In this document: piece after piece, positions 43,925 through 54,637 of the stretch
How the letters are laid out: the number at the start of each line of letters is the position of its first letter
Position numbering within the stretch: the first letter of the stretch is position 1
NCBI RefSeq assembly: GCF_003591515.1
Contig: NZ_QZCG01000001.1
Location: 62,001-126,000, forward strand
DNA from: Paracoccus onubensis
Lineage (GTDB): Bacteria > Pseudomonadota > Alphaproteobacteria > Rhodobacterales > Rhodobacteraceae
Direction of reading: 5' to 3'
Length of the DNA stretch: 64,000 nucleotides
Translations under genes and position numbers: made by a program
The notes under the pieces: model-generated
Database searches by the model: none
Told to the model about the DNA's origin: nothing
What the model saw: the letters and a program-made list of their open reading frames with translations, nothing else

Positions 43925-44701
43925 TCAGACCTCGGCGAGGATGCGGGATCGCAGCGTCATCGTGGCGGCGTCTCCGATGTCGCGGCGGGAACGCGGAAGC
44001 TCTACCTGCACGTCCAGCGCTACGCCCTGATCGCGCAGCACGATCACCCGGTCAGCAAGCCTGAGCGCCTCGGAAACGTCATGGGTGATCAGGACGGTCG
44101 TGAAACCATGTTCCTGCCAGATCCGTTCAAGCAGGCGGTGCATCTCGCCACGGGTAAGCGCGTCAAGTGCGCCGAAGGGTTCGTCAAGCAGCAGGACGCC
44201 GGGATCGCTGACCAGCGCGCGCGCCAGGGCGACCCGCTGACGCTGGCCGCCCGAAAGCACCGCAGGCCAATCATTCGCCCGGTCTGCCAGCCCGACATCT
44301 TCAAGCGCAACCGCCGCCGCCTTGCGCCAACCGTCGTGACGGGCGATGCCGACATTGCCGATCACCCGCTGCCACGGAAGCAGCCGCGCATCCTGAAACA
44401 GCAGGCGGGTGCTTGGCTGGAGCGACTCGACGGTCCGGTCACCGACGATGATCTTTCCCGCGGTCGCCTGATCAAGTCCCGCGATCAGGCGCAGAAGCGT
44501 CGATTTTCCGCAGCCGGAACGGCCGACGATCGCCACGAATTGCCCCGCCGGAATGGCAAGGTCGATATCCGAAAGCACGCGCCGGTCGCCGAAGGATTTG
44601 CTCATGCCGTCGATCACGATCGACTGGGCCTTCGACGGGTGTTTCGATTGCGGTTCCCGGATATCGGTTCTGACCGGTGAAATGGCCGCGCTCATATTCA
44701 T
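43925..44701 (-). CDS. ssuB: aliphatic sulfonate ABC transporter ATP-binding protein
   Basis: 258 aa. Walker A GRSGCGKST, the SsuB-type Q-loop FQDARLLPWQRV, signature LSGGQRQRVALARAL and Walker B LLLDEPFGALD. Energises SsuC for uptake of alkanesulfonates as sulfur source. Start overlaps the ssuC stop by four bases; last gene of ssuA-D-C-B. Confidence 0.92.
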   Translation of the reverse strand: MNMSAAISPVRTDIREPQSKHPSKAQSIVIDGMSKSFGDRRVLSDIDLAIPAGQFVAIVGRSGCGKSTLLRLIAGLDQATAGKIIVGDRTVESLQPSTRLLFQDARLLPWQRVIGNVGIARHDGWRKAAAVALEDVGLADRANDWPAVLSGGQRQRVALARALVSDPGVLLLDEPFGALDALTRGEMHRLLERIWQEHGFTTVLITHDVSEALRLADRVIVLRDQGVALDVQVELPRSRRDIGDAATMTLRSRILAEV

Positions 44702-45516
44702 CCTGTGGTCCTTTCCGTTGCCTGATAGGCCGGGTGCCAGGCGAGTGCCTTTGACTCAAGCGCGCGCGTCGCCGAGTCGGCAAGTTTGCCAAGCAGCGCG
44801 TAGACGATGATCCCAAGTACGACGATATCGGTTTGCAGGAATTCGCGGGCATTCATCGTCATATAGCCGATGCCGGAACTGGCCGAGATCGTTTCCGCCA
44901 CGATCAATGTTAGCCACATGATGCCAAGCGCATAGCGCAATCCGACCAGGATCGAGGGCATCGCCCCGGGCAGGATGACCCGCCAGTACAGTGCGAAACG
45001 GCCCAGCCCATATACCCGCGCCATCTCGATCAGGCCGCTATCGACCGTGCGGATGCCGTGGAAGGTATTGAGATAGATCGGAAAGGCGCTGCCAATGGCC
45101 ACAAGGAAGATTTTCGCCTCCTCGCCGATACCGAACCACATGATCACCAGCGGGATGATCGCCAGATGCGGCACGTTCCGCAGCATCTGCATCGAGGAGT
45201 CGAACATCGTTTCGGCAGGACGCGAGATGCCGCACAGAACGCCAAGCACGAAACCGATACCGCCTCCGATGAGAAGGCCCTTGAACGCGCGTTCGGTCGA
45301 GATCGCGGTATGGGTCAGCAGCGTGCCGTTCCAGAGGCTTTCCCAGAAGGCCGCGAATACGGCGCTTGGAGCGGGCAGAAGCCGGCTTTCGATAAGCCCG
45401 CTTCGGGCCATGATTTCCCATGCGATCAGAAGGACGAGGGGCAGGGCCCAGGGCGCAAGCGTCCGAAGCACCGCCGAACGCCCGCCACGGAACCGATTCA
45501 GCATCGCTGCAGTCAT
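44698..45516 (-). CDS. ssuC: aliphatic sulfonate ABC transporter permease
   Basis: 272 aa, about six helices with the EAA loop [22 protein letters not shown] and the family segment [18 protein letters not shown]. Forms the membrane channel of the Ssu importer. ATGA overlaps on both sides show tight translational coupling with ssuD and ssuB. Confidence 0.92.
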   Translation of the reverse strand: MTAAMLNRFRGGRSAVLRTLAPWALPLVLLIAWEIMARSGLIESRLLPAPSAVFAAFWESLWNGTLLTHTAISTERAFKGLLIGGGIGFVLGVLCGISRPAETMFDSSMQMLRNVPHLAIIPLVIMWFGIGEEAKIFLVAIGSAFPIYLNTFHGIRTVDSGLIEMARVYGLGRFALYWRVILPGAMPSILVGLRYALGIMWLTLIVAETISASSGIGYMTMNAREFLQTDIVVLGIIVYALLGKLADSATRALESKALAWHPAYQATERTTG

Positions 45517-46685
45517 GATGTCGCCGCCGCCGGCCGCCGGTCATTCGCGATGGTCTCGCCGAATGGTCCGGTATTGACGCCGACCGCCGGGCGTTCCGGG
45601 GCATGCGCCAGCGGCAGCAGCGGAAACACCAGTTCGGCGAAGCGATAGGCTTCTTCGAGATGCGGGTAGCCGGACAGGATGAAGCTGTCGACGCCAACCG
45701 CGCGATATTCTTCCATTCTCGCCGCGACCTCCTCGGCCGAGCCGACCAGCGCCGTGCCGGCACCGCCGCGCACAAGGCCAACGCCCGCCCACAGATTGGG
45801 GCCGACGACAAGCTTGTCGCGCTTGCCGCCATGCAGCGCGCTCATCCGGCTTTGGCCGACCGAATCCATGCGGGCGAAGATCGATTGCGCCTGCGCAATG
45901 GTCCCGTCGTCGAGATTGGCGATAAGCCGGTCTGCCGCCGCCCATGCCTCTTCCGAGGTCTCGCGGACGATGACATGCAGACGAATGCCGAAGCTGACCT
46001 TGCGACCAAGTTTGCCTGCCGCGGCTTTGACCTTGGCGATCTTTTCGCCGACCATTGCCGGAGGCTCGCCCCAGGTCAGGTATTTATCGACCGTTTCCGC
46101 CGCGACATCGATTGCCGCCTCGGACGAGCCGCCGAAATAAAGCGGCGGGTTAGGTGACTGCACCGGCGGATACAGCAGCTGCCCGTCTTCAATCCGAATA
46201 TGCCTGCCGCTGGTCGTGACGGTTTCTCCGGCAAGCAACGCCTTGTAGACATGCAGGAATTCCCGCGTGACCTCGTAACGCTCGGCATGGCTCATGAAAA
46301 TGCCATCGCCCTTGTTCTCGATCGGGTCACCGCCGGTCACGACATTGATCAGCAGCCGTCCACCCGAAAGCCGGTCGAGGGTCGCGGTCATGCGCGCTGC
46401 AAGCGTCGGCGGTTGCAGCCCGGGCCGCACGGCCACAAGGAAACGCAGCTGTCTGGTCAGCGGCACCAGCGTCGAGGCGACGATCCAGGCGTCTTCACAG
46501 CTTTTCCCGGTCGGCAGAAGCGCACCGTAATAGCCAAGCTGATCGGCAGCACGCGCGATCTGGCTGAGATAATCAAGATCCGTGGCCCGGCCTCCGGTGG
46601 CGGTTCCAAGATACCTGCCATCGCCATGAGTCGGGATGAACCAAAAGACATTCACGCTGGACGGGATGTTCTGCGAAATACTCAC
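45513..46685 (-). CDS. ssuD: FMNH2-dependent alkanesulfonate monooxygenase
   Basis: 390 aa bacterial-luciferase-like TIM barrel that cleaves alkanesulfonates to an aldehyde and sulfite. Near its start are [15 protein letters not shown], and further on [38 protein letters not shown] and the C-terminal [22 protein letters not shown], all SsuD hallmarks. A flavin reductase (SsuE) is not present in the window. Overlaps ssuA and ssuC. Confidence 0.94.
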   Translation of the reverse strand: MSISQNIPSSVNVFWFIPTHGDGRYLGTATGGRATDLDYLSQIARAADQLGYYGALLPTGKSCEDAWIVASTLVPLTRQLRFLVAVRPGLQPPTLAARMTATLDRLSGGRLLINVVTGGDPIENKGDGIFMSHAERYEVTREFLHVYKALLAGETVTTSGRHIRIEDGQLLYPPVQSPNPPLYFGGSSEAAIDVAAETVDKYLTWGEPPAMVGEKIAKVKAAAGKLGRKVSFGIRLHVIVRETSEEAWAAADRLIANLDDGTIAQAQSIFARMDSVGQSRMSALHGGKRDKLVVGPNLWAGVGLVRGGAGTALVGSAEEVAARMEEYRAVGVDSFILSGYPHLEEAYRFAELVFPLLPLAHAPERPAVGVNTGPFGETIANDRRPAAATS

Positions 46686-47635
46686 GACTCGCCCTCCTTG
46701 GCGGCGTCCGCGATCGAAATCGCGGTTGGAATGAGCTCAAGTTCAAAGAAAACGTCGGCGATCGCTTGCTGCGCCGCGATTATCTCGGGGGTGATCGGCT
46801 CCACCCCATAGGTCCGCCGCTCTACCGCGACGTTCAGAATTTCCGCGGGCATGCCCACAGAGGGCGCGAATTGCTCGGCGACCTCACTGTGATTCTCGTT
46901 GATCCAGTCATCAACCTCATCGATCGCTTCAAGGATGGCGTCGACAGCCGCCGGATCGCCATCGACGAAATCACGGGAGGCAAGATAATATTCCCGGTTT
47001 TCGACAATATCCGTGCCATCGGTGAGTTGCCGCGCCCCGGTTGCGGCTTCTGCTGCAGCCAGGAACGGCTCCCAGATCACCCAGGCGTCAAGGGCCCCTT
47101 TCTCGAAGGCCGCCCGTCCATCCGCAGGGGTCAGGAAGGCAACCTCGACATCCGAATAAGAGAGGCCCGCGGCTTCAAGCGCCTTCACCAGCAGATAGTG
47201 AACATTCGACCCCTTGTTCAGCCCCACGGTCTTGCCCTTCAGATCGGCGACCGTCTGAAGGGGGCTGTCTTCGGGAACAAGGATCGCCTCGGCTTTCGGC
47301 GCCGGCGGCTCGACCCCGACATAGACGAGCGGCGCACCCGCAGCCTGCGCGAAGATCGGCGGGGCTTCGCCCGTCGTGCCGAAATCGACGGCGCCGACAT
47401 TCATTGCCTCAAGCAGTTGCGGCCCGGCGGGGAATTCGGTCCATTCGATCGTATAGCCCTGCGGTTCCAGCTTTTCTTCCAGCAGGCCCTGCGCCTTCAC
47501 AAGGATCAGGGTTCCGTATTTCTGGAAACCGATACGGACTGTCTTATCCTCTGCATGGGCTGCGGAAATCATCATGCCGGCGGCAACCGTGCCGGCAAGC
47601 GCGAATTTTGAAATTGCTCCGAGCAAGGAGTTCAT
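46682..47635 (-). CDS. ssuA: aliphatic sulfonate ABC transporter substrate-binding protein
   Basis: 317 aa periplasmic protein with a signal peptide ending near SAAHAE (residue 29). Motifs [50 protein letters not shown] and [12 protein letters not shown] are typical of SsuA. The ATG at 47635 gives the signal peptide. First gene of the operon, with an inverted repeat about 75-95 bases upstream. Confidence 0.94.
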   Translation of the reverse strand: MNSLLGAISKFALAGTVAAGMMISAAHAEDKTVRIGFQKYGTLILVKAQGLLEEKLEPQGYTIEWTEFPAGPQLLEAMNVGAVDFGTTGEAPPIFAQAAGAPLVYVGVEPPAPKAEAILVPEDSPLQTVADLKGKTVGLNKGSNVHYLLVKALEAAGLSYSDVEVAFLTPADGRAAFEKGALDAWVIWEPFLAAAEAATGARQLTDGTDIVENREYYLASRDFVDGDPAAVDAILEAIDEVDDWINENHSEVAEQFAPSVGMPAEILNVAVERRTYGVEPITPEIIAAQQAIADVFFELELIPTAISIADAAKEGES

Positions 47636-47708
47636 ATTCTGCGTCCTTCTTGAAGTTGCATTCCGATATGCCGGGAGTCCGGGCAATGTTTGTTCGTTGA
47701 TAACAGAA

Positions 47709-47729
47709 TCACGATATTCTTGATCGTGA
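47709..47729. promoter_or_regulatory. inverted repeat upstream of ssuA
   Basis: TCACGAT (47709-47715) and ATCGTGA (47723-47729), a perfect 7-7-7 dyad in an AT-rich setting upstream of the ssu operon. Candidate operator for a regulator of sulfur or sulfonate metabolism; a LysR-type or other dimeric protein would suit. Confidence 0.4.
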
Positions 47730-47911
47730 TTTTTGAGATAAATTGATTCGAGTCAACTCCGAAGTAAGGCAGCGCGGTTTCCAGCAAATTCGTGCCGAGA
47801 AACGCAGGGCGCAGACAGTTCTCAAACTGTCTGATTCAGGCGAAGATATGGGTTGCCTGCTTGCCGTTTCGGGTGGCATTGGTTGGCCGGCACAAATATT
47901 TTCTGCACGCA

Positions 47912-47938
47912 TGTCACATCTGCGGATCCTGAATCGTC
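47912..47938 (+). promoter_or_regulatory. ECF41-type sigma factor promoter
   Basis: TGTCACA at 47912-47918 followed after exactly 16 bases by CGTC at 47935-47938. This is the published ECF41 promoter pattern and lies 34 bases before the start of the carboxymuconolactone decarboxylase gene, which is followed by an ECF41-like sigma factor. It indicates autoregulation of the two-gene unit. Confidence 0.8.
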
Positions 47939-47971
47939 ATCAGTATCGGAACCAACAGAAGGAACCGAACC

Positions 47972-48451
47972 ATGACTGCCAAACTGAACCCCGTAGCCGC
48001 GGCACCCGATCTTATGACAAGCTGGTACAAGATTTCGGTCGCCATCAATCAGAGCCTTGAGCCGAGTTTGACCGAACTGGTCAAAATCCGCGCCTCGCAG
48101 ATCAATGGCTGTGCCAATTGCATCAACATGCATACCATCGAGGCCCGCGAGCAGGGAGAGACCGAACAGCGTATCTACCTGTTGTCGGCATGGCGCGAAG
48201 CGCCTTGCTATAGCGATCGCGAACGCGCCGCGCTTGGCTGGACCGAGGCATTGACCCGGCTTTCGGAAGCGCACCGGCATGAAGAGGCCTATGCCGCTCT
48301 GGAGGCGCATTTCACCGAAGAGGAGCGCGTGAAGCTGACCCTGATCATCAACATCATCAATGGCTGGAACCGCATATCAGTTGGCTTCGGCGGGTTTATC
48401 GACCCGAAGGATGCAAGGACCCTTTGGGCCAAAACCCGGGCGGTCGCCTGA
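47972..48451 (+). CDS. carboxymuconolactone decarboxylase / AhpD-like protein
   Basis: 159 aa. The AhpD-type redox motif C-x-x-C-x-x-x-H is visible in INGCANCINMHTIEAREQGE around residues 45-60. Such proteins are thiol-based peroxidase partners or reductases. A gene of this family is one of the standard neighbours and targets of ECF41 sigma factors. The first ATG near the ECF41 promoter is at 47972 (AGGAACC upstream). The stop overlaps the sigma factor ATG by one base. Confidence 0.88.
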   Translation: MTAKLNPVAAAPDLMTSWYKISVAINQSLEPSLTELVKIRASQINGCANCINMHTIEAREQGETEQRIYLLSAWREAPCYSDRERAALGWTEALTRLSEAHRHEEAYAALEAHFTEEERVKLTLIINIINGWNRISVGFGGFIDPKDARTLWAKTRAVA

Positions 48452-49311
48452 TGGCAGAGGCAGGGCAAGAGGGTGCAACGATCCGTTTCGATCCGTTGCG
48501 TCCAACGCTCATGCGGGTCGCTTACCGTATGCTTGGCTCTGTCGCCGATGCCGAGGATATGGTGCAGGAGGCCTTCATCCGCTGGATGAAGGCCGACCGC
48601 AGCGAGGTGCGCGAGCCCGAGGCCTATCTGCGCCGCATGGTCATGCGGCTTTGCCTGGATCAGCTGAAATCGGCGCGCCGCCAGCGCGAGACCTATATCG
48701 GGCCATGGCTTCCCGATCCTGTCCTTGATGAAGAGGACGAAGAGGAGGATATCACCCTGCCGCTGATGCTTGCACTGGAACGCCTTTCGCCTTTGGAACG
48801 GGCGGCTTTCCTGCTGCATGACGTGTTCGGGATGGATTTCGAGGAAGTCGCCGCCACCATCCAGCGGGAACCGGCAGCCTGCCGCCAGCTTGCGGTCCGG
48901 GCGCGCGGCCATGTCCGCAATGCCCGCCCCCGCTTCCAGATCGGGAAACAGCGCGGGCTTGAGTTCGCGGAAGCCTTTTTCAAGGCCTCGCGCAGCGGCG
49001 ATATGAAAGTGCTGGGCGATATGCTGGCGGCCGATGTCAGCTTTCATACCGATAGCGGCGGCAAGCGCCCTGCCGCAAAACGGCCCATCTTTGGTTACGA
49101 TGCCGTGCTGAACCTGCACGAATATCTGGCCACCCATTACCTGCGAAACGGCTCGGCGCTGCTGCGGGTCGGGTTGGTCAACGGGCTGCCGGGTTTCGTC
49201 ACGAGGGAAGCGGATGGCGAGATTCAGACAACCGCGCTGGAGATCGAAGAGGGCAGGGTGATCGCAATCTATATCATGCGAAATCCCGACAAGTTACGGC
49301 ATCTGCACTAG
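48451..49311 (+). CDS. ECF41-family RNA polymerase sigma factor with SnoaL-like C-terminal extension
   Basis: 286 aa. Sigma-2 (about 15-85, with YRMLGSVADAEDMVQEAFIRW), sigma-4 (about 110-165), then a SnoaL-like extension of about 110 residues. Three ECF41 signatures are recognisable: WLPDP (WLPEP type) in the linker, DSGGK (DGGGK type) and NPDKL near the C-terminus. ECF41 members lack an anti-sigma factor; the extension controls activity. Downstream of the decarboxylase-type gene in the same operon. Confidence 0.92.
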   Translation: MAEAGQEGATIRFDPLRPTLMRVAYRMLGSVADAEDMVQEAFIRWMKADRSEVREPEAYLRRMVMRLCLDQLKSARRQRETYIGPWLPDPVLDEEDEEEDITLPLMLALERLSPLERAAFLLHDVFGMDFEEVAATIQREPAACRQLAVRARGHVRNARPRFQIGKQRGLEFAEAFFKASRSGDMKVLGDMLAADVSFHTDSGGKRPAAKRPIFGYDAVLNLHEYLATHYLRNGSALLRVGLVNGLPGFVTREADGEIQTTALEIEEGRVIAIYIMRNPDKLRHLH

Positions 49312-49325
49312 CGCCGGGTCGCGTG

Positions 49326-49409
49326 GAACAGGAAATGCCGGTCATTTGCGTCCCGCGACGGCCGGGGGCACTGCCCCCGGACCCCCGAGGTATTTGGACA
49401 AAGAAGAAG
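49326..49409 (-). repeat. dispersed intergenic repeat, short copy 3 (inverted)
   Basis: On the minus strand it begins CTTCTTCTTTGTCCAAATAC and ends in GCGGGACGCAAATGACC...TTTCC. Relative to copies 1 and 2 about 40 internal bases are missing and replaced by a clean GC hairpin (CCGGGGGCAGTGCCCCCGG). It lies between the convergent ends of the ECF41 sigma gene and the peptide ABC transporter operon. Confidence 0.75.
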
Positions 49410-49503
49410 GGGAGGAAGCGGGTCCGGCCAGCTGCGACACCTATCGGAAATGCCGCAGCTTGTTCTTTGCGTTCCGCTGCCCTGGGCTTCACCGGCACCG
49501 GGT

Positions 49504-51318
49504 TTATGCCGCCCCGACATGATCGTCCAATTGGACCATATGGCCGGGCGAAACCTCGCGGTATTGCCGGGTCGGGTGGACATAATCCATCGGCCGCACG
49601 GGCGAGCGAATTTCGGGGGAATCGGCGGGCTGCATGATCGCCCTGCGCGACGGGTCGGGGATGGGTACGGCGGCGATAAGCCGCTGGGTATAGGGATGCT
49701 GCGGGTTGTCGAAGATTGCGGCCCGCGGCCCGATCTCGACGATTTCTCCGAAATACATCACCGCAACCCGGTGGCTGATCCGTTCAACCACCGACATGTC
49801 ATGCGAGATGAACAGATAGGCCAGATCATGTTCCGCCTGAAGATCCAGAAGCAGGTTCGAGACCTGCGCCTTGACCGATACATCCAGTGCCGAAACCGCC
49901 TCATCCGCGACGATCACCTGCGGGCTAAGCGCCAATGCGCGGGCAATCGAGATGCGCTGCCGCTGACCGCCCGAAAATTCATGCGGGAAGCGTTCCGCCA
50001 TGTCGGGCGACAGGCCAACCTGCGACAACAGGGTCGCCACCCGATCCTTTGCCTCTGATCTGGACATCAGGCGATGCGACAACATCGGTTCTTTGATGGC
50101 ATCGCCGATCTTGATGCGCGGATTCAGTGACGCGAAGGGATCCTGAAAGATCATCTGCGCGGAACGGCGCAACCGGCGCAGTTCCTGCCCCGAGATATCG
50201 GCGATATCCTTGTCGCCGATGAAGATATTCCCCTTGGTCGGCTTTTGCAGACGCATGATCGCGCGGCCGGTGGTGGATTTCCCGCAACCGGATTCACCAA
50301 CCAGCGCCAGGGTTTCGCCGGGATGCAATTGAAAGGACACATTTTCCACGGCGTGAATCCGGCCATGCGGCAGATCGAAACGGATGGACAGGTTCGAAAC
50401 CGAGACCACCGGTTTCGTTTCCGGGGATGTCCGGACCATTTCGAGCCCTTCGCTGGCGATGCCGGTCGTCAGATCAACCTCGGGAAAGCGCCGCGGACCC
50501 CTGGCGTCGCCCATCGAGCCAAGACGCGGGATCGATGCCAGCAAGGCCTTGGTATAGGGCTGGGTTGGGTTCGCGAAAATCCTGCCCGTTTCCCCGGATT
50601 CGACCATATCGCCGCGAAACACCACAAGGGTACGGTCCGCTACCTCGGCCACCACGCCCATATCATGGGTGATGAACAGAACGGCCATGTTCTCTTCTTT
50701 CTGAAGCTCGCGGATCAGCAACAGAATTTCGGCCTGAATGGTCACATCCAGCGCGGTGGTCGGCTCGTCCGCGATCAGCAGTTTGGGGCGGCAGGCCAGC
50801 GCCATGGCGATCATCACCCGCTGGCGCATTCCGCCCGAGAACTTATGCGGATATTCATGCAACCGGTCCTTGGCGGCGGGGATGCGGACACGTTCCATCA
50901 GGCGCAGCGCCTCGGCCTCGGCCTCGCGCCATGACATGCTGCGATGCAGGACCAAAGCTTCGGCAAGCTGATTGCCGATGGTGAATACCGGGTTGAGCGA
51001 GGTCATCGGTTCCTGAAAGATCATCCCGATATCGCCGCCGCGGACCGCGCGCATTTCCGCCTCGCTGATTTTCAGCAGATCGCGGCCCTCCAGCAGGATC
51101 CGGCCTTCGATGCGGGATTTGTCGCGCGGCAGAAGACGCATGGTTGACAGCGCCGTGACGCTTTTGCCCGAGCCGGATTCACCGACGATGGCAAGGGTTT
51201 CGCCCGCATCGATATGGAAGCTGATATCCCTGATGACGGGTTTCCAGCCGTCGCGGGTGTGAAACGAGGTGGTCAGGTTCTCGACCGCAAGGATCGGCTG
51301 GTTCTGGACGTCATTCAT
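49504..51318 (-). CDS. peptide-type ABC transporter, fused double ATP-binding protein
   Basis: 604 aa with two complete nucleotide-binding domains (about 8-265 and 285-545), like GsiA or fused DppD-DppF. Walker A GESGSGKS and GESGCGKS; signatures [12 protein letters not shown] and [12 protein letters not shown]; Walker [12 protein letters not shown] and [11 protein letters not shown], each followed by the oligopeptide C-terminal HPYT segment. Cytoplasmic motor for the two permeases encoded next. Substrate unknown; peptides or related amides. Confidence 0.92.
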   Translation of the reverse strand: MNDVQNQPILAVENLTTSFHTRDGWKPVIRDISFHIDAGETLAIVGESGSGKSVTALSTMRLLPRDKSRIEGRILLEGRDLLKISEAEMRAVRGGDIGMIFQEPMTSLNPVFTIGNQLAEALVLHRSMSWREAEAEALRLMERVRIPAAKDRLHEYPHKFSGGMRQRVMIAMALACRPKLLIADEPTTALDVTIQAEILLLIRELQKEENMAVLFITHDMGVVAEVADRTLVVFRGDMVESGETGRIFANPTQPYTKALLASIPRLGSMGDARGPRRFPEVDLTTGIASEGLEMVRTSPETKPVVSVSNLSIRFDLPHGRIHAVENVSFQLHPGETLALVGESGCGKSTTGRAIMRLQKPTKGNIFIGDKDIADISGQELRRLRRSAQMIFQDPFASLNPRIKIGDAIKEPMLSHRLMSRSEAKDRVATLLSQVGLSPDMAERFPHEFSGGQRQRISIARALALSPQVIVADEAVSALDVSVKAQVSNLLLDLQAEHDLAYLFISHDMSVVERISHRVAVMYFGEIVEIGPRAAIFDNPQHPYTQRLIAAVPIPDPSRRAIMQPADSPEIRSPVRPMDYVHPTRQYREVSPGHMVQLDDHVGAA

Positions 51319-51319
51319 A

Positions 51320-52165
51320 TCAGCGTTCCTTCGTCAGGCGTGGATCGACCAGATCGCGCAGACCGTCGCCAAGAAGTTGCAGCGACAGGACCGAGAAAAC
51401 GATGGCGAGGCCGGGGAAAAGCATCAGCCAGGGCGCGTTGTTCATATATTCGCGCCCCGAGGCCAGCATCGTGCCCCATGTCGGCATATCGGTCGAAACG
51501 CCCACGCCAAGGAAAGACAGGCTTGCCTCGGCCAGCATTGCCGAGGCGAAGACGAAGGTTGCCTGCACCAGGATCGGCGAAGCGAGGTTCAGCAGCACAT
51601 GGCGCAGCAGCAATTGCCGCGTCGGCAGGCCAAGCGTCACTGCGGCCTCGATATAAGGCATTTCGCGCAGGACAAGGGTAGAGCCGCGCACGATCCGGGC
51701 CAGCCGCGGCGCATAGGTGATGCCAAGCGCGATGATGACCGTCACGAGTGAAGGCCCGAGTGCCGCGACCAATGCAATGGCCAGCAGGATATCGGGAAAG
51801 GACATCATGGCGTCGAGCAGCCGCGATATCGGCGTATCAAGACGCGGGAAGAACCCGGCTGCGACGCCAAGGATGACCCCCAGAATGGTGGACAGGATCA
51901 CCACCCCGAGGCTGACCAGAAGTGAAATCCGGCCCGCATATATCGCGCGGGACAGGATATCGCGCCCGAATTCATCGGTGCCGAACCAATGCCCGGCCGA
52001 GGGGGGCAGCAGCTTGTTGACGATTGAAAGCTTGTTTGGTGCGTAGGGCGTGATCAGCGGGGCAAGAATTGCGGCCAGCACGACCGTGGTCAGGATGATC
52101 ATGCCGATCACAACGGCGCGGTTGCGCAGAAGCGGACGGATCGTGACAAGGAATCTGGAGATCAT
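51320..52165 (-). CDS. peptide ABC transporter permease, DppC type
   Basis: 281 aa, about six helices with the DppC/OppC N-terminal domain and the periplasmic motif [21 protein letters not shown], and the EAA loop [21 protein letters not shown]. Partner of the DppB-type permease, whose stop it overlaps by four bases. Confidence 0.9.
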   Translation of the reverse strand: MISRFLVTIRPLLRNRAVVIGMIILTTVVLAAILAPLITPYAPNKLSIVNKLLPPSAGHWFGTDEFGRDILSRAIYAGRISLLVSLGVVILSTILGVILGVAAGFFPRLDTPISRLLDAMMSFPDILLAIALVAALGPSLVTVIIALGITYAPRLARIVRGSTLVLREMPYIEAAVTLGLPTRQLLLRHVLLNLASPILVQATFVFASAMLAEASLSFLGVGVSTDMPTWGTMLASGREYMNNAPWLMLFPGLAIVFSVLSLQLLGDGLRDLVDPRLTKER

Positions 52166-53112
52166 AGCCGCACCCTTGGATCTGCGACGACATAAAGCAT
52201 GTCCACGATGAAATTGATCAGGACATAGATTGCCGCGACGACCAGCAACGTGCCCTGAATCACGGGATAATCGCGCCTTAACACCGCCGAGACGACAAGA
52301 TTGCCGACGCCGGGCAGGCCAAAGACGGTTTCCGTCACAACGGCGCCCGCGACCAGCATGGCGATGGACAGGCCGATGACCGTAATGATCGGCACCAGCG
52401 CGTTCCGGAAGGCATGTTTCAGCACCACCCGCCGCTCATTCGCGCCTTTTGCCCGGGCGGTGCGGACATAATCGTCACCCAGAACGTCCAGCATCGCCGC
52501 TCGGGTAAAACGCGTGATCAGTGCCGAATTGACAACGCCCAGAGCGACGGCGGGCAGGACCAGATGGCCTAACCGATCCAAAAACGGCGTCGCGGGGCCG
52601 CCATAGCCCGAGGCAGGGAACCAGCCCAATTGAACCGCAAAGACCTGAATCAGGATCAGACCCAGCCAGAAGCTGGGAACGCTGGCTGCCACCATGGTCA
52701 GGGTGACGACGATCTGATCGAAGATCGTCCCGCGCTTGACCGCCGACAGGATCCCCACCGGCAGCGCGATGGCCGAGGCGATCAGGATCGAGAACAGCGT
52801 CAGGAAGAATGTCGGCTCGGCGCGGGCAAGCAGGGCCTGCCCGACCGATTGGTTCAGGAAGATCGAATGGCCAAGATCACCTTTCAGCAATCCCAGCATG
52901 AAATGCCCATATTGAACGATCAGCGGCGCATCGAGCCCCAGCCTTTCGCGCAGTTGGGCAATATCCGCAGGCGTGGCATCAGAGCCAAGCATGACAGCGG
53001 CGGGGTCGCCCGGCGTGACCCGGACAATGATGAAAACAAGCGTTGCGACAATCAGCAGCACGATCAGCATGCCGAAAAGGCGCTTTGCGAAAGCACGAAC
53101 GACCCGGTTCAT
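52162..53112 (-). CDS. peptide ABC transporter permease, DppB type
   Basis: 316 aa. N-terminal FIIVRVTPGDPA motif, LGLDAPLIVQY, GDLGHSIF, and the coupling loop YVRTARAKGANERRVVLKHAFRNAL characteristic of DppB. ATG 53112 gives the usual N-terminus. Lies 5 bases after the binding-protein gene. Confidence 0.92.
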   Translation of the reverse strand: MNRVVRAFAKRLFGMLIVLLIVATLVFIIVRVTPGDPAAVMLGSDATPADIAQLRERLGLDAPLIVQYGHFMLGLLKGDLGHSIFLNQSVGQALLARAEPTFFLTLFSILIASAIALPVGILSAVKRGTIFDQIVVTLTMVAASVPSFWLGLILIQVFAVQLGWFPASGYGGPATPFLDRLGHLVLPAVALGVVNSALITRFTRAAMLDVLGDDYVRTARAKGANERRVVLKHAFRNALVPIITVIGLSIAMLVAGAVVTETVFGLPGVGNLVVSAVLRRDYPVIQGTLLVVAAIYVLINFIVDMLYVVADPRVRL

Positions 53113-53117
53113 GGCAG

Positions 53118-54635
53118 TTACTCCGCTGGGGTTACGTTCCAGAAATGCGGCCAATAGGTCGGCTCATAGCCGCTGACCGTATTGGATACACCGGACAGAC
53201 CATTGAAATTGCCGACCTTGAACAGCGGCGCATCGTCATAGATCGCCGTCTGGATGCCGGCCCATGCCGCGATCTTGTCGTCGTCCGAGGTCGCCTCCAT
53301 ATATGTGGCCACGGCCTGTGCTTTCTGATCGGACACATACCAACCCGGATAATTGTCGTTGATTGTGTTGATCGTGGTCGGATCGCCGGGAAAATTCGAA
53401 TGGGTGATGAAGATATCCCATTTGCCCGGATCGGCGCGGCGCTCGGTCAGGGTTGCCCAATCCACCACCTGCAAATCCACCTTGAAGCCCGCGGCCTCCA
53501 GATAGGCCTTGGCGACTTCGCCGATCTTGTAATGGAATTCATACTGACGGCTGGTCAGCAGACGGATGGGCGTGCCGTCATATCCGGCATCGGAGAGCAT
53601 CTTTGCCGCCCCTTCGGGATCCGCCTCGTCATAGCGGACGACGCCTTCTTCAGTATGCCAGATATAACCTTCCGGGAAAATCGAGCCGTCGACGCTGAAG
53701 AACCGGTCGTCGCCGAAAGCGGCAAGCATCATGTCGTTGGGATCAAGGGCAAGCTGAACGGCCTGACGCAGGTCTTTGTTGGTCAAAGGCCCTTCCTGCA
53801 TGTTGATATTCATCGACGCCCAGCCGGAGTTCTCGAAAATCACCGGCTTGGCGTTGTCACTGGCCTCTACCCGTTCATAGGCACTGACCGGCAGCGAATC
53901 CGCGAAATCGAATTGCCCGGAAATCAACCCCTCGACACGGGTATTCGCATCGGGAACCGGGACGAAATGAATTTCCTTCGCGATGGCCTCACGCTTCCCG
54001 GCATAATTACTGATCTCGCCTTCGGGCGATTTGTAATCCTCGAACCGGACCAGCTGGATATATTGATCCGGCTTGCGTTCCTTCAGCAGATAGGGGCCGG
54101 TGCCGACGAATTCCGTCAGCGTATCCGCAATTTTTTCCGAGGGCAGGATGATCGCCGCCTGCGAGATGGTGGCAAGCAGTGGCGCATAGCGGGATTTCAG
54201 CTTGAAAACCACGGCATTGTCGCCATCGGCCGTCAGGCTTTCGACAACCTCGGCAACCTCTTTGCCCTTCGAGTTGATCTTCATCCAGCGATCGAGCGAG
54301 GCAACCACATCGGCGCTGTCGAAATCGCTGCCGTCATGGAATTTCATCCCTTCGCGCAGCGGAATGCGATAGGTCAGCCCGTCCTCGGATATCTCGGGCA
54401 TGTCCGCCGCCAGCAGCGGAACCGAGCGCCATGCCGCATCATAGGTGAACAGGGTTTCGAAGATATGCTGATCGATGGTCAGAACGATATCGGTCGGCGT
54501 CTGCATCGCATCAAGCGTGGGCGGTTCGCCAATTGTGGCGACAGTCAGGATATCTTCGCCCGGTTCGGCCAATGCGGTGCCCGCCAGCCCGGCGATCAAT
54601 GCGATGGTGCTTGTCGTGAGTGCTGATTTTTTCAT
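53118..54635 (-). CDS. peptide-type ABC transporter substrate-binding protein
   Basis: 505 aa family-5 periplasmic binding protein with a signal peptide ending near GTALAE (residue 24). Starts its mature part with DILTVATIGEPPTLDAMQ and has YRIPLREGMKFHDGSDFDSADVV, the family's consensus. Ligand cannot be read from sequence; the M81 peptidase and PLP enzyme neighbours suggest an amino-acid-derived or amide compound. Two bases from the M81 peptidase gene. Confidence 0.9.
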   Translation of the reverse strand: MKKSALTTSTIALIAGLAGTALAEPGEDILTVATIGEPPTLDAMQTPTDIVLTIDQHIFETLFTYDAAWRSVPLLAADMPEISEDGLTYRIPLREGMKFHDGSDFDSADVVASLDRWMKINSKGKEVAEVVESLTADGDNAVVFKLKSRYAPLLATISQAAIILPSEKIADTLTEFVGTGPYLLKERKPDQYIQLVRFEDYKSPEGEISNYAGKREAIAKEIHFVPVPDANTRVEGLISGQFDFADSLPVSAYERVEASDNAKPVIFENSGWASMNINMQEGPLTNKDLRQAVQLALDPNDMMLAAFGDDRFFSVDGSIFPEGYIWHTEEGVVRYDEADPEGAAKMLSDAGYDGTPIRLLTSRQYEFHYKIGEVAKAYLEAAGFKVDLQVVDWATLTERRADPGKWDIFITHSNFPGDPTTINTINDNYPGWYVSDQKAQAVATYMEATSDDDKIAAWAGIQTAIYDDAPLFKVGNFNGLSGVSNTVSGYEPTYWPHFWNVTPAE

Positions 54636-54637
54636 GA

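Noticed and set aside
43520..44680. Open frame of about 386 codons on the plus strand
   Set aside because: It runs antisense to ssuB and the start of the second NRPS gene, has low-complexity Arg/Ala-rich composition and no recognisable family.
53043..54626. Open frame of about 527 codons antisense to the peptide-binding protein
   Set aside because: Sense strand has a signal peptide and family-5 motifs; the other frame is a coding shadow.
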